Shown here piece by piece: positions 21,779-33,416 of a DNA stretch of 64,000 nt (its first letter is position 1; every line of letters begins with the position of its first letter). A program made the position numbers and the translations under genes. The DNA is from Euphorbia lathyris (Eukaryota; Streptophyta; Magnoliopsida; Malpighiales; Euphorbiaceae). The stretch spans positions 20,869,501 to 20,933,500 of the forward strand of contig NC_088916.1 in assembly GCF_963576675.1 (NCBI RefSeq). The letters are read 5' to 3'. The notes below the pieces were generated by a model. The model was not told the DNA's origin and ran no database searches. It saw only the letters and a list, made by a program, of their open reading frames with translations.

Positions 21779-24700
21779 AGAAGCCCAAAGGAGAGTGCCA
21801 CTTCTGTGGTAAAGACGGGCATTGGAAAAGGAACTGCAAGGAGTACCTAGCCACCCTCAAGAAGGGAAAAGGCAGTGCTTCAACATCTGGTATGTTTTAT
21901 ATTGAAAGAAATACAATTTCACAGTCTGAATCTTGGGTACTTGATACCGAATGCAGATCTCATATTTGTACAAATATGCAGGAACTAAATCGGACTAGGG
22001 AACTGAAGAAAGGAAGCATAAACTTGCGAGTAGGAAATGGACCAAGAGTTGCCGCCCTCGCAATTGGAGATTATGTTTTAAATTTGCCCTCTGGGCTTGT
22101 AATAGAATTAAGGAACTGTTTATACGTTCCACAAATGTCTCGCAACATTATTTCTATTAGCCGTCTCGTTGACGACGGTTTTCATATTTCAATAAAAGAA
22201 AACCATTGCGATTTTTATAGAGATTCGATCTTCTATTTTTCAGGAATATCACAAAATGGGATTTATGTGTTAGATGACAAAATTTTTGTTTTCGCAATTG
22301 ATACCAAAAGACATAAGCTAGATAATTCAACTTACTTGTGGCATTGTCATTTAGGCCATATAAACAAAAGACGCATGCTTAAGCTACATCAAGATGGGCT
22401 TATAAATTCAATTGATCCTGAATCATTGAAAACGTGCGAAGCATGTTTAAAAGGTGAAATGACAAAGACACCCTTTAGCAATAAAGGTGAGCGTGTATCA
22501 GACACTCTAGGACTCATTCATTCAGATGTATGCGGTCCTATGCCAGTCCAAGCAAGAGGAGGATTCAGATACTTCATAAGCTTCATAGACGGCCATACGA
22601 GATATGGTTATATCTACTTGATGAAGCACAAGTCCGAAGCTTTTGAGAAATTCAAATGCTTCAAGAATGAAGTAGAAAATCAATTAGGAAAGAAAATAAA
22701 GACACTTCGATCAGATCGAGGTGGCGAATATCTTTCAGATGATTTTCTAAATTATCTAACTGAATGTCGGATATGCTCACAATGGACACCTCCTTATACA
22801 CCACAACACAATGGTGTGTCCAAGAGGAGGAACCGTACCCTACTAGATATGGTACGATCCATGATGAGCATAGCATTACTTCCAAAGACATTCTGGGGCT
22901 ATGCCTTAGAAACCGCCCTCTTCACCCTAAATCGAGTACCAACTAAATCCGCTAGTTCCACACCATATGAATTGTTCGTTGGTAGGAAACCCGTGTTCTC
23001 ATTCATGAGAGTATGGGGTTGTTCAGCATATGTCAAACGCATCGCGTCCGACAAACCAGATTCTAAATCTGACAAATGTTTCTTCGTTGGATACCCTAAG
23101 GAAACTATGGGATATTACTTCTACCATCCAGATGATCAGAAAGTAATAGTATCCAAGCACGCAACCTTCTTAGAGAAAGAGTTTCTCGAAGACACAGAAA
23201 AGGGAAGCATGATTGAACTTGATGAAGTTCAAGAACAAGAAACACCAACTGAAACAACAGAAGCGGTTAAGGAACCCGATGAAGTCCCATTAGATGAGAC
23301 TTAAGTGCCACCCCTTCGTAGATCACAAAGAGTTCGTGAACTCCCTATTAGATATGGTTTTCTAGTGGGAGATGATGATGAGGTTCCCGTGTTAGACGAC
23401 GAACCCGAAAACTATGAAGAGGCTCTTAACAGTCCAGATTCTAAAGCATGGCTTGAAGCCATGGATTCTGAAATGGATTCCATGTATACCAACCAAGTGT
23501 GGACTTTGGTTGATCCACCCGAAGGGATAAAACCCATTGGGTGCAGATGGATCTTCAAAAAGAAGACTGACATGGATGGAAAGGTTAGCACCTACAAAGC
23601 TAGGTTAGTAGCGAAAGGATATCGTCAGAAGCAAGGAATTGATTATGACGAAACTTTCTCTCCTGTGGCTATGTCCAAATCAATCAGAATAATGCTTACT
23701 ATTGCCGCTCACTATGATTACGAGATTTGGCAAATGGATGTGAAAACAGCTTTCCTAAACGGAAACCTGCTTGAGGATGTATACATGATGCAACCTGAAG
23801 GTTTCATATCAAAGGATGCAAACAAGGTTTGCAAACTTCAGAGATCCATTTATGGACTCAAACAAGCATCTAGAAGCTGGAACAAGCGTTTTGACGAAAC
23901 CATAAAACAATTTGGTTTCGAACAAAATAGCGAAGAAGCTTGCATTTACAAGAAAGCAAGTGGGAGCTCTATTGCATTTCTGATATTATATATGGACGAT
24001 ATATTATTAATGGGAAATGACGTAGCTCTACTACAGTCGGTAAAAGTTTGGTTATCTGGTAACTTCTCAATGAAAGACCTCGGTGAAGCAGCTTATATAC
24101 TTGGCATAAAGATCTACAGGGATAGATCAAGAAGACTGCTTGGTCTTTCACAGGCTACATACATTGAAAAGGTGCTAAAGCGGTTTAGCATGCTTGAATC
24201 GAAACGAGGTAACTTACCCATGGTACATGGAGTAAAGTTAAACAATCATCAATTTCCTAAAACCGATGATGATAAGAAGCGCATGGCTGTAGTCCCGTAC
24301 GCCAGCGCAATCGGTTCGATTATGTATGCTATGCTATGCACTAGACCTGATGTAGCATTCGCGTTATCTATAACGAGTCGTTACCAAGGAAATCTAGGAC
24401 ACGAGCACTGGATTGCCGTCAAAAACATTCTTAAGTACTTGAGAAGAACTAAAGATATGTTCCTAGTGTACGGAGAAGGGGATCTGAAAATAGAAGGATT
24501 TTCGGATGCAAGTCATCTCACAGATAAGAACGATTTTAAATCCCAATCAGGATACCTGTTTATCCTAAATGGGGGCGCGGTCAGCTGGAAGAGTTCCAAG
24601 AAAGGAAGCGTAGCTTTCTCTACGACCGAGTCAGAGTATATCGCTGCTGCGAAAGCAGCAAAGAAAGCAGTTTGGATTAGAAAGTTCATTACTGAACTTG

Positions 24701-24975
24701 GTGTGGTGCCTAACATTGTAAATCCCATTACACTGTACTGTGATAACAATGGAGCCATTGCGCAAGCAAAGGAACCACGGTCTCATAATGCATCCAAGCA
24801 TTACCTTAAGCGATACCACATTATAAGAGAAATTATGGCAAGAGGAGATGTGAGAATAGAAAGAGTACCTACAGAGGACAACGTTGCAGATCCGTTGACA
24901 AAGCCCTTAACCCAGAAAGTACATGATCGTCATCTAACTTCTACTGGGATAAGTTGTAGAAACAATTGGCTTTAG
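21701..24975 (+). pseudogene. gag zinc knuckle and pol of element C (protease, integrase, RT, RNase H)
   Basis: The frame holds a zinc knuckle (CHFCGKDGHWKRNC), a protease whose catalytic motif reads DTE instead of DTG, the integrase finger (LWHCHLGH...CEAC), and the integrase core with HSDVCGP and RSDRGG. The expected catalytic glutamate, 36 residues after the second aspartate, is lysine (GVSKRRNR). A TAA at 23302-23304 separates integrase from RT; the same frame then continues. The RT has WIFKKK, KARLVAKGY, QMDVKTAFLNG and LYMDDILL (YMDD rather than the common YVDD). RNase H has FSDASH, STTESEYIAA and CDNNGA. The final stop is at 24975. It is a nearly full-length polyprotein with changes in two catalytic sites. 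Confidence 0.92.
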
Positions 24976-24977
24976 TC

Positions 24978-24989
24978 CAAGTGGGAGTA
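24978..24989 (+). other. Polypurine tract of element C
   Basis: CCAAGTGGGAGTA lies directly before the 3' LTR start TGTTGGGG; this purine run is the usual Copia plus-strand primer. Confidence 0.8.
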
Positions 24990-25982
24990 TGTTGGGGTTT
25001 AGTATCCTATAGACAATTGTTCTAGGATACAAACTTAAATGTAAATGAAGTGTTCTTTATATCATTTGTTTTAATGAGATATATGTTTTATAACTATATA
25101 AAGGTAAACCCTTTTAAGCACTAAATAAAGTCTAAAGGAAATTCGTAAGTTTGTTTAAAGTGATTATAAAGTGTTCATACAAGCATGAAGTGAGACAAAA
25201 CTTTATAATAAACTAATAAACTTAAAACCACCCCAAGTCAAGCAATATGTTTAGGATTGACATATCGCGGTTGAGACTTGCATGTAACAATGTCTTTTGT
25301 CGACAGAAAGCTGATCTCACAAGCTTCATATATATAGATATCTGGACAGTTACATGGATCCGATGAAAGGTAGTTCATTAGGATTGGGGACCCGACTTGA
25401 GATAATAGGATGGGTAGATTCTTCCTTGTCACCTATTCATCTCATTGGTATTAATAGGTATAAATAATCCTCAGACTCAAAGGAATGTTAATTTGTATTC
25501 TGGATTACGGAATGTGACGCTTTGACTCTGGTGTAACACGATCCTTAACAGAGATGACTCTGGGGTGTGAACAGAAGACGTTGGGTATCACATGAAGTGA
25601 TTGCGGGATCGTTATACATTGGATTGAGCATTTATCACTCCCGATAAATGGGAGATATGTCCATGGATCACTTGTGGAAGTCTTGACTCTAAATCCTTGC
25701 AAGGTGATAGCTTGAGATTGAAATGAGATTTCTCTTAACCTATCTAATTGGAGTTGACTCGACCAGAACAAGTAAAACGAACGTCTTGCTATATGTGACT
25801 TGACATCACCCATAGTCATAAGATTCAGTTCAAGGACGTAGTTGATAAAGGATCGAATTATACCGTAACTAATACGGAAAGGTCAACGACAGAATCAACC
25901 TGTCTTCTTATAGCTATAGGGGAATGATTACGGACTTGCTAATCACATACTTTGTACATCATTCCGTTATGCAAAGATTAAA
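24990..25982 (+). repeat. 3' LTR of element C, truncated
   Basis: It matches 6863-7856, then stops in GATTAAA; the next bases belong to the env-like ORF of element B. About 0.8 kb of LTR is missing, and so is any target duplication. Open frames on either strand here are shared with the 5' LTR and are not genes. Confidence 0.9.
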
Positions 25983-28602
25983 ATTGAGTATAGCCTTATC
26001 GTAAATGTCACGCTGAGCGTTTGTATGACGCACATGGCAAAAGAGGCTTTGAGTGGTTTGGAGGATAGTATTGGTTTTGACCATATCAGTTTCCATCTCC
26101 TCTTTACTCAGATTCAGAAGACGGACAACTTCACTAATTTCATCCATCGTACATTGGGAAGATGAAGAGAGAAGGTCACGAGTACCAGTCAGCTCAGAAG
26201 ACAACTTGGTAAAACAATGATCTAACTCGGCAGAGGTAGCGTAGCCCATGTTGACTGTTGGTAAAGCATTGATCTGTCCTTGAAGTGAATTCATGTGATT
26301 CACCATCATCAATATCAGCTCAGTCAGCTTGACAAAGGATTCTTGCTTGGGTTGCTGGGTTTGGACTAAGGTCATGACACTTACTAAATCTTTGAGATTC
26401 TTGATCTCATTGAGAAGCTGAGTGACAGACGAAATATCTTGTGATTCAGCATTTGCGAACCCAGCAGCATCGACATGAGAATTGTTTAAGTCCTGAAGAA
26501 GATGTTGAGCCGAGTCAATGATGCGACGTCCGGACTCAGTTGCATGAAGATAGGCAAATTGTGCCTCAGGATTTAACTCAGTGGCCGGAATTCTAGTAGC
26601 ACCTGATTGAGAAGGTGTTTGGTGCTGTCCTTGAGTAGAAGTGCCAGTATGGTCAGCAGCTGGACTTTGATGTTGATGAGCAGCAGGAGCTGACTGCTCA
26701 ATGTTCTGTGAAACAGGACGGAAAGGAGGTGGATCTGTAGAGATAATTACCTGCTCAACATGGACTTGAGTTGGTGCAGGGAGAGGCACCTCAGGTTGAG
26801 CAGGATTTTCCTTAGTGTGCTTGTCTCCTTGAGCATCTAGGACTTCGAGCTCTTGCTCGGCTTGGTTTGGATTTTCTGGAGTCTTGGCATGTTGCTCGGT
26901 ATGAGTAACAGAGGCTTGTTTTTCCTGTGCAAAGGGCCCAGGATGCGATGAGAAGAACTTAAATTGAGTATCTGTAAGGTTTGTGATTTCATCCCTCAGA
27001 GGCGAATCTCCCAGGAGGTCAATAACTGGAGATCTGTAGGCCTTCTTCTTAAGCCTTTTCAACTTTTTGGTCTTTGGGGGAGACGGGTCAGCAGGAATGG
27101 AATCAAGAGATGATTCTACGCCGAGATGAGTGTTGAGTCCTTCATTGACCATTTCTTGTTCTGAGAGATCATCATCAACTGTCTCATTCTGTACAGCTGG
27201 ACTTTCAACTTCCTTAACATTCTCTGTTTGTTCTTGCTCACCAAAAGCTTCTTGATGTTGCTCAACATCCTCATCATGATCATGCTGACCTTCATTGTCG
27301 CTTTGTTCTTCTGCTTCTTGATCAGCAGGAATTTGCTCAAGGTCAATCTCTTGGCTTCTGATGAAGTGAGAATCATCAGGAACAGCAAAGCCAAGAGGGA
27401 CAGCTTCAGCTGGACTCAGCTCAAAAGTTCTCTTCTTCTTCTTCAGAGGGGTTTCCTCACCTTCCAGTTCATCAGGCTCATCTTGCCTCTTTCTTTTCTC
27501 TGCTGACTTACCCTGATCAGCATCAACGTTCTTCCCCTTTGAGACAACCTGAATTTTCTTGGGGACAGCATCAACGTCCTTTGAGCTGGTTTGGATTGCT
27601 TTGCGTTTCTTGTCTCGCTTAGTTTGGACAGCAGCTTCAGCTACATCGATATTTTCTTCCTGAGGTGGCTCATCATCAGCTTCCTCCTGAGCTTCCCCCT
27701 GAGCTTCCTCGATGACCCCTTTTCCCTTCTTGGGCTTGATAGGTTGGTCATATACTAACCCAAACAGCAAAGCAGCTGTGATTTCGGTTCCCACAGTTTC
27801 TGTTTCATTGATCAAGTCAATTTGATGATCTTCTAGGATTCTGGTTATAAGGGAACCCAGCCTGAGCTTGATAGTACTTCGTTGGAGTCCTCCTACCAGA
27901 AATATGGGCATATTGAGGGGACTGTAGGTCAGCATGTGCCAAATGAAGCACTGTTCGAAATTTCAAGCTGATGATGCTGAGTTGATTTTTGGAAAGATGA
28001 AGTTAGTGGGGAGATAGTGAGCCATCTTTTGGTTTTGACCCATACATGTACTGGGTATTTCCCCTTTGTGACTTTCTGGTTTACAGAATGATACCGTGTG
28101 GTCCAGCTTTTCTTTAGTGGTCCTGAATTCTGTTCCGATGTTTGGAAGGTTTAGTAAGGTTGCGAGATAGGAAGGGGTAATGGTGAGCTTCTTACCTTTA
28201 ACGTGAGTTACTAGATGGTCAGCATCACTTCCATCAACACAGAGGTTGGAGTAAAACTCACGTACTAACCTAGGATAGGTTCTTCCAGCGAGCGAAAAGA
28301 GTTCAACCCATTCATTTTTTCGCAATCCACTCACAGAATGGTTGCTCATGTGCTATGAAGCTTGGAGAGAACCAACGACATCTGAGCACCTCATGATTCT
28401 TAACACTTGGGTACACCTTAACGAAGAATTTCTCATTCGACTGCTTGTCCTTCTTCTTCTTCTTTGAAGAGGTTGCGAGGTCAGTTTTGGGGTTCTTGTT
28501 TGGAGTTTGGTTATGCTGACCTTGTTGAGGAGGAGACTTAGGGTTTGCATCAGTGTGGTCGTCGTTGTTACCACCACCGGAAGGATTTTGGGATTTCGTC
28601 AT
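25983..28602 (-). pseudogene. Env-like third ORF of SIRE-type element B
   Basis: The probable start is ATG 28602 (MTKSQNPSGGG). The N-terminal part is hydrophilic and lysine-rich, and a frameshift near 28345 leads into NEWVELFSLAGRTYPRLVRE and VKGKKLTITPSYLATLLNLP. This is the globular module of the putative plant transposon protein family found in SIRE third ORFs. A stop lies near 27960, after which the frame continues to 25983 with KLRLGSLITRILEDHQ, a long acidic and KKKK-rich region, Gln/Pro-rich segments and a coiled-coil-like end. Translation runs into the LTR of element C, which replaces the original C-terminus (see 6740-6862). No clear membrane segment is visible. Its function is unknown. 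Confidence 0.75.
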
Positions 28603-29109
28603 GGTTATGAATTTTTGAGAAGATTTTGGGATTTCAGAGAGAAAGATTTGAATGCCAAGGATTTCGAGTGTAAAGAGTAATAAGTGGGGGATACTTCCAC
28701 TATTTATAGAGGTGCTAATTGATCCTATTCGTTGAACTAGCCGTTTAACCTCGAGATTATCAACCGACAGAGATTCTGGCATTTATAACACGTTCTGCGC
28801 ATGAGTTTTCTCATTATTGCTTACGTTATCCTAGGTGGCTATTAATGCGTGTGCTAGCATTTAATGTTTTAAATGGGTTTTACTCAGCATTTAAGAATAT
28901 CAAACATTTGTGATTCTGAGTAGTCAGTTTCACGTAGGATAGTTGTTTGTGGACTTAGTAACTCAGCTTAGGAAAATCACTCAGCATGTGTGTCTACTCA
29001 GCTTAGGGTGATTTCATGTTATTTTTAACTCAACATGCAGTAGTTACTAAATTATCACAAATCCCTCAGCATGATAATCACTCAACATTCAATTTAGCAC
29101 ATAGAATTA
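28603..29109 (-). other. Spacer between pol and the env-like ORF of element B
   Basis: These 507 bases lie between the pol stop and the env-like ATG. CACTCAGC/GCTGAGT-like words recur in it, as they do in the LTR of element B. It could be the leader of a separate mRNA; no promoter is obvious. Confidence 0.5.
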
Positions 29110-31224
29110 TTAAAGAGGATTAGACATACCGATAGCTTCCCGTAGTATGTTAAATTGCTCACGAGCCAAGGGCTTCGTAAAGATATCCGCAAGCTGTTCA
29201 TCTGTTGGTACGTAGGTCAGCTTGATCTCACCCTTGAGTACATGATCTCTGATGAAGTGATGTCTTATGCTGACATGCTTCATCCTGCTGTGTTGGATTG
29301 GATTCTTAGATAAGTCAATGGCACTCTTGTTGTCACAATTGACTTCTATTGTTTCTGATTTGACACCATAATCCTCAAGCTGTTGCTTAATCCATAGGAC
29401 TTGGGCCACACAGCTTCCAGCAGCAACGTACTCAGCTTCAGTTGTAGACAAAGCTACTGATGACTGCTTCTTACTAAACCACAAAACCAGACAGCTTCCT
29501 AGGAATTGACATCCTCCTGAGGTGCTTTTTCGTTCTAGCTCATTTCTTGTGAATTGATCAAGCTCTTCTTGCATAGCGTTGATCCAATATTCATCGTGCT
29601 CAGCATCAGCGAAATTCTTTGGCTCATGTATTGAGACGAAGGCAACATTGCTGAGATACTTCCTAAGCTGATCTCTTATCATCAGCTTGTTGTCAGCAGC
29701 ATCAAGAATGGACTTCTCCGAATGTCCTCTTGGGATTTTTATTTCTTTGGGCAATGATGAGTTGTTTGGAACAGGTGTTTCTGCAATCTCTGCAGGAATA
29801 GACTGGTCAGCAAAGGTTATTTCAATTTCTTGCTTACCTTTGGTCAGCTCTTGTATTGATGACTCAGAGGCTCTATTTTGTTCAGCGGAATCTGAGCTTG
29901 GTTCATCTTCATTGAGCTGAGTTGTCTTTCCTGCAGGGTCAGCTTCATCGAACTCAATATGGACAGACTCTTCTACAACCTGAGTTCATTTATTATACAC
30001 TCTATATGCTTTGCTGTTAGTTGAGTACCCTAAAAAGATCGCTTCGTCAGCTTTGGCATCAAATTTTGCAAGATTATATTTTGTGTTGAGTATAAAGCAT
30101 TTACACCCAAAGGCACGAAAGTATCCAATGTTGGGCTTTCGTCCTTTCCAAAGTTCATATGAGATTTTCTTAAGAATAGGTCTAACTAAAGCCCTATTGA
30201 GAATGTAGCATGCTGTGTGGACAGCTTCACCCCAGAAATACTTTGGAAGCCTATTTTCACTCAGCATTTTCCTAGCTATTTCGACAATTGTTCGGTTCTT
30301 CCTTTCAACAACCCCATTTTGTTGAGGTGTTCTAGGAGCAGAGAAATTGTGGTCAATACCACTGGTTTCACAGAATTCATCAAACTGTTGGTTTTTGAAT
30401 TCTCCACCATTGTCACTTCTAATGTGAGCTACTCTTAGGTCTTTGTCATTTTCAAGTTTCTTAATCAATGTGGTGAACATCTCAAATGTTTAATCCTTGC
30501 TACTCAGCAAGATGATCCAAGTGTACTGAGAGAAATCATCTACAATGACTAAGGAAAATTTCTTACCTCCCAAGCTGAGTGGCTGGACAGGTCCGAAAAG
30601 ATCCAAGTGTAGTAATTCCAATGGTCTTTTGGTTGAGACAATATTTTTACTTTGAAATGACTTCTTAGTTTGTTTGTCTTGCTGACAAGCATTACACAAT
30701 TGATCTTTTTCAAATTTAAGTTTGGGCAATCCCTCAACTAGTTGCTTTCTAGCTAGTTTGGCAAGAAGGTCCATGCTTACATGACCAAGTCTTCTATGCC
30801 ATAGCCAGGAGTTATCCTCTTTAGACACTAAGCATATATTTTTAGAAAACTGTTTTTCTAGACTCATCATGTATACATTGTCTACACGAGGGGCAGTTAA
30901 AATCACTTCGTTTGTTTTTTCCTCGAGTATTTGACACTGAGTATCATCAAATACAACCTTTCTGCCACTCTTGCAAAGCTGAGCTACACTCAGCAGATTG
31001 TATTTGAGACCTTTAACTAAGGAGACTGACTCAATAGTTGGGTTACCTCCGATAGTACCTGAGCCGACTATCTTACCCTTCTTATTGTCTCCAAAGCTTA
31101 CACTTCCACCTCGTTTAAGCTCTAGTGTGATGAACTGAGTTTCATCACCAGTCATGTGCCTCGAGCATGCGCTGTCTATATACCATAATTTTGATTTCTC
31201 CACGCATCTCAGGCTCACCTGCAT
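29110..31224 (-). pseudogene. pol of SIRE-type element B with the RT domain deleted
   Basis: From 31224 downward it encodes the protease (WYIDSACSRHMTG; the usual glycine is alanine), the integrase finger (LWHRRLGHV...CNAC), the catalytic core (LDLFGP, RSDNGG, NGVVERKNRT) and a linker. A stop lies at about 30487 and another at 29986. The RT should begin after NAMQEELDQFTRNE, but the reading goes directly, in frame, into RKSTSGGCQFLGS of RNase H (junction near 29538). The whole RT active-site region is therefore missing. RNase H continues (STTEAEYVAAGS, CDNKSAIDLSKN) to the normal SIRE-type end at 29110. The element cannot copy itself. Confidence 0.9.
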
Positions 31225-31230
31225 TTTAGA

Positions 31231-33012
31231 CTATTTATTTTTAGGTACCCAATTCTTTTTGGGTCCTCGTTTGTTAGCATAAACAGGTGCAAAGTCATAT
31301 TTTAATTTATGACGACATACTTTTATCGTGTGGCCATTTTTACCACAGAAGTCACAATGAGTTATCCTTTGAGGGTGATGTTGAGTTTGGTCAGCATTAT
31401 TGTGCTGAGCGTGCCAACATATCTTAGTAGTATGTCCTTTCTTTCCGCAGAAGTCACATTGGATAGTCCGCTTATTGTACCAACACACTTCTCTTGTGTG
31501 CCCTTTTTTCCCGCAACAGTCACACTGTGTGAACTATTTATGCTGACTAGTACTTGAGTACTCAGCATGGAATTTTTTATTTGAGCCTCTTATTTGGCTC
31601 TGTAGGGAAGTGACATCCTTTTTCAGTTTCTTTGAATCTGATTGGACCTCCGAGACAAACTTGTGCATAAGCTCTATGTTACTATGCAAAGTTGAGTTGT
31701 CTTGGAGGAGATATCAGAGGTCACTCAGCTTGACCTCTTCAATCTCATCACACCGCCTGCTGAGTGCCTTTACTTTCTTATTGCACTTTTTTGTTAGTGC
31801 ATATAAATCACTCAGGGCGTTTATCATTTCAGTTCTAAGCACAAGTAAGGATGTTACCTCATTATTGTGTTCCTCCTGGTCAGTTTCATCAGAGAGGTCA
31901 GCTTGCTCAGAATGAGTGCAGTCAGCATCATCGGCCATGAAACATATATTTGCCGTTTCATTTGCATCAGCTTCAGATGAGGTTGACTCATCACTATCAC
32001 TCCATGTGGCCACCATTGCCTTTTTGCTTCCCTTCTTGTCCTTCTTCAGACTAGGGCAGCTTGACTTGATGTGCCCAGTTTGATGACACTCAAAGCATGT
32101 GACAGATTTGGAGCTATCCTTTTTGTATTTATCACTAGACTCAGCTTTGTACCTGTCGCCTCTTCTGAATGGCCTCTTGCTGTTCTTTTCATTCTTTCTG
32201 AACAGCTTCTTCATCTTCCTTGTGAACATGGCCATTTCCTCATCGTCCGATGAATCAGCTTCGGTTGAGTCAGCTTTCATGACAAGTGATTTTTGTTTCT
32301 TGTCTTCTGACTTTTCTTTTGCTTCAAAATTTTTCATAGAGATCTCATGAGTCAGCAGTGATCCGATTAGCTCGTCATATTTATATGTGGTCAAGTCTTG
32401 AGCTTCCTCCACGGCAGTTTTCTTAGCTTGCCAACACTTTAGTAAGCTTCTCAGGATTTTCTTCACCTGCTCTTCTTCAGTGAAGTTCTTGCCGAGCCTT
32501 TTTAGCTCATTTATAATGTTGGTGAATCTAGCGTTCATTCCGGAGATGTCCTTATCGTCGTTCATCTCGAACAGCTCGTATAATCTCATATGTTGGTTCA
32601 CTTTTGACTCCTTGACCTTGCTTGTACCTTCATAGGTTACTTCAAGCTTTTTCCAAATCTCCTGTGCTGACTCGCAACCTGAAATCTTATTGTATTCTAC
32701 AGCATCTAACGCACAGTGAAGCATATTGATAGCCGAAGCATTGTTTTGTAATTTTTTAAGGTCATCTTCTGACCACTCAGTTTCACTCTTAACAACTTTC
32801 TCATTGTCAACAGTTTTCTATGGCACATATGGGCCTTAAACTATTTCAAGCCATGCACTCATGTTTGTGGCTTGAATAAAGTTCTTCATCCTATTCTTCC
32901 AAAATGTATAATTGGATCCAAAGAATAGGGGAGGCCGACTAATTGATAATCCATCTGGGAGTATCTGTGTTGTTTGGTTCCCGGGAAGGAAACGAGTGCT
33001 GTTCTCAGCCAT
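31231..33012 (-). pseudogene. gag of SIRE-type element B with several zinc knuckles
   Basis: The start is ATG 33012. In-frame stops are TAA (32838-32836), TAG (32820-32818) and TGA (31716-31714), all explicable by C-to-T change. The capsid region includes SAQEIWKKLEVTYEGTSKVK and YELFEMNDDKDISGM. A first knuckle, CFECHQTGHIKSSC, is followed by an acidic stretch, and near the C-terminus come three closely related finger units, CDCCGKKG, CDFCGKKGHTTKIC and CDFCGKNGHTIKVC. The first of the three is shifted out of frame after its second cysteine pair. Gag-only products would package element RNA. Confidence 0.85.
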
Positions 33013-33055
33013 TTATCGGGATCAGCTCAAGATAGTTATATCTTTGAGTAGTGAG

Positions 33056-33073
33056 CTTAGGCTCTGATACCAC
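33056..33073 (-). promoter_or_regulatory. Primer-binding site of element B
   Basis: On the minus strand GTGGTATCAGAGCCTAAG lies next to the LTR end; TGGTATCAGAGCC is complementary to initiator tRNA-Met. Confidence 0.92.
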
Positions 33074-33074
33074 T

Positions 33075-33368
33075 TGTTGGTCCCGTGTGATTAGTTCCAA
33101 GGGGGGGGGGGGGTTAGGAACTAATATAACTTTTTTTTGTTAAATTAATCTTGCTGACTTGATAATTTTGGTGAGTTTATTAACTCGGCTTTGGTCAGCT
33201 TGGCCGATCTTAATGTAAGACAGCTTTAGTCAGATGCTGACTAAGACTGTTTCACTTGAGAGTTGGGAATTGACACTTTTGTGGTCAGCTTCCAACTTAG
33301 CACTCTAATTTACTCAGTGTCAGGCTTAAACAATTTATATGCTGAGTAAATATAACAAGCAACACATG

Positions 33369-33416
<48 letters not shown>

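Larger units (their letters stand above)
6863..25982 (+). mobile_element. Copia LTR retrotransposon C, 3' end truncated
   Basis: The 5' LTR starts TGTTGGGGTTTAGTGTCC at 6863 and the 3' LTR starts with nearly the same bases at 24990. The primer-binding site at 10274, gag, and one long pol with protease, integrase, RT and RNase H in that order identify Copia. The 3' LTR stops after about 993 bases, while the 5' LTR without its MULE is about 1.81 kb. Element B resumes directly, so no target duplication can be read. The element sits in the env-like ORF of B and itself carries a MULE (8127-9717) and element D (12226-21212). Confidence 0.9.

Noticed and set aside
25959..28602. A true viral-type envelope gene in element B
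   Set aside because: The sequence is charged and coiled-coil-like with no visible signal peptide or membrane anchor; it is better described as the env-like third ORF typical of SIRE elements, function unknown.
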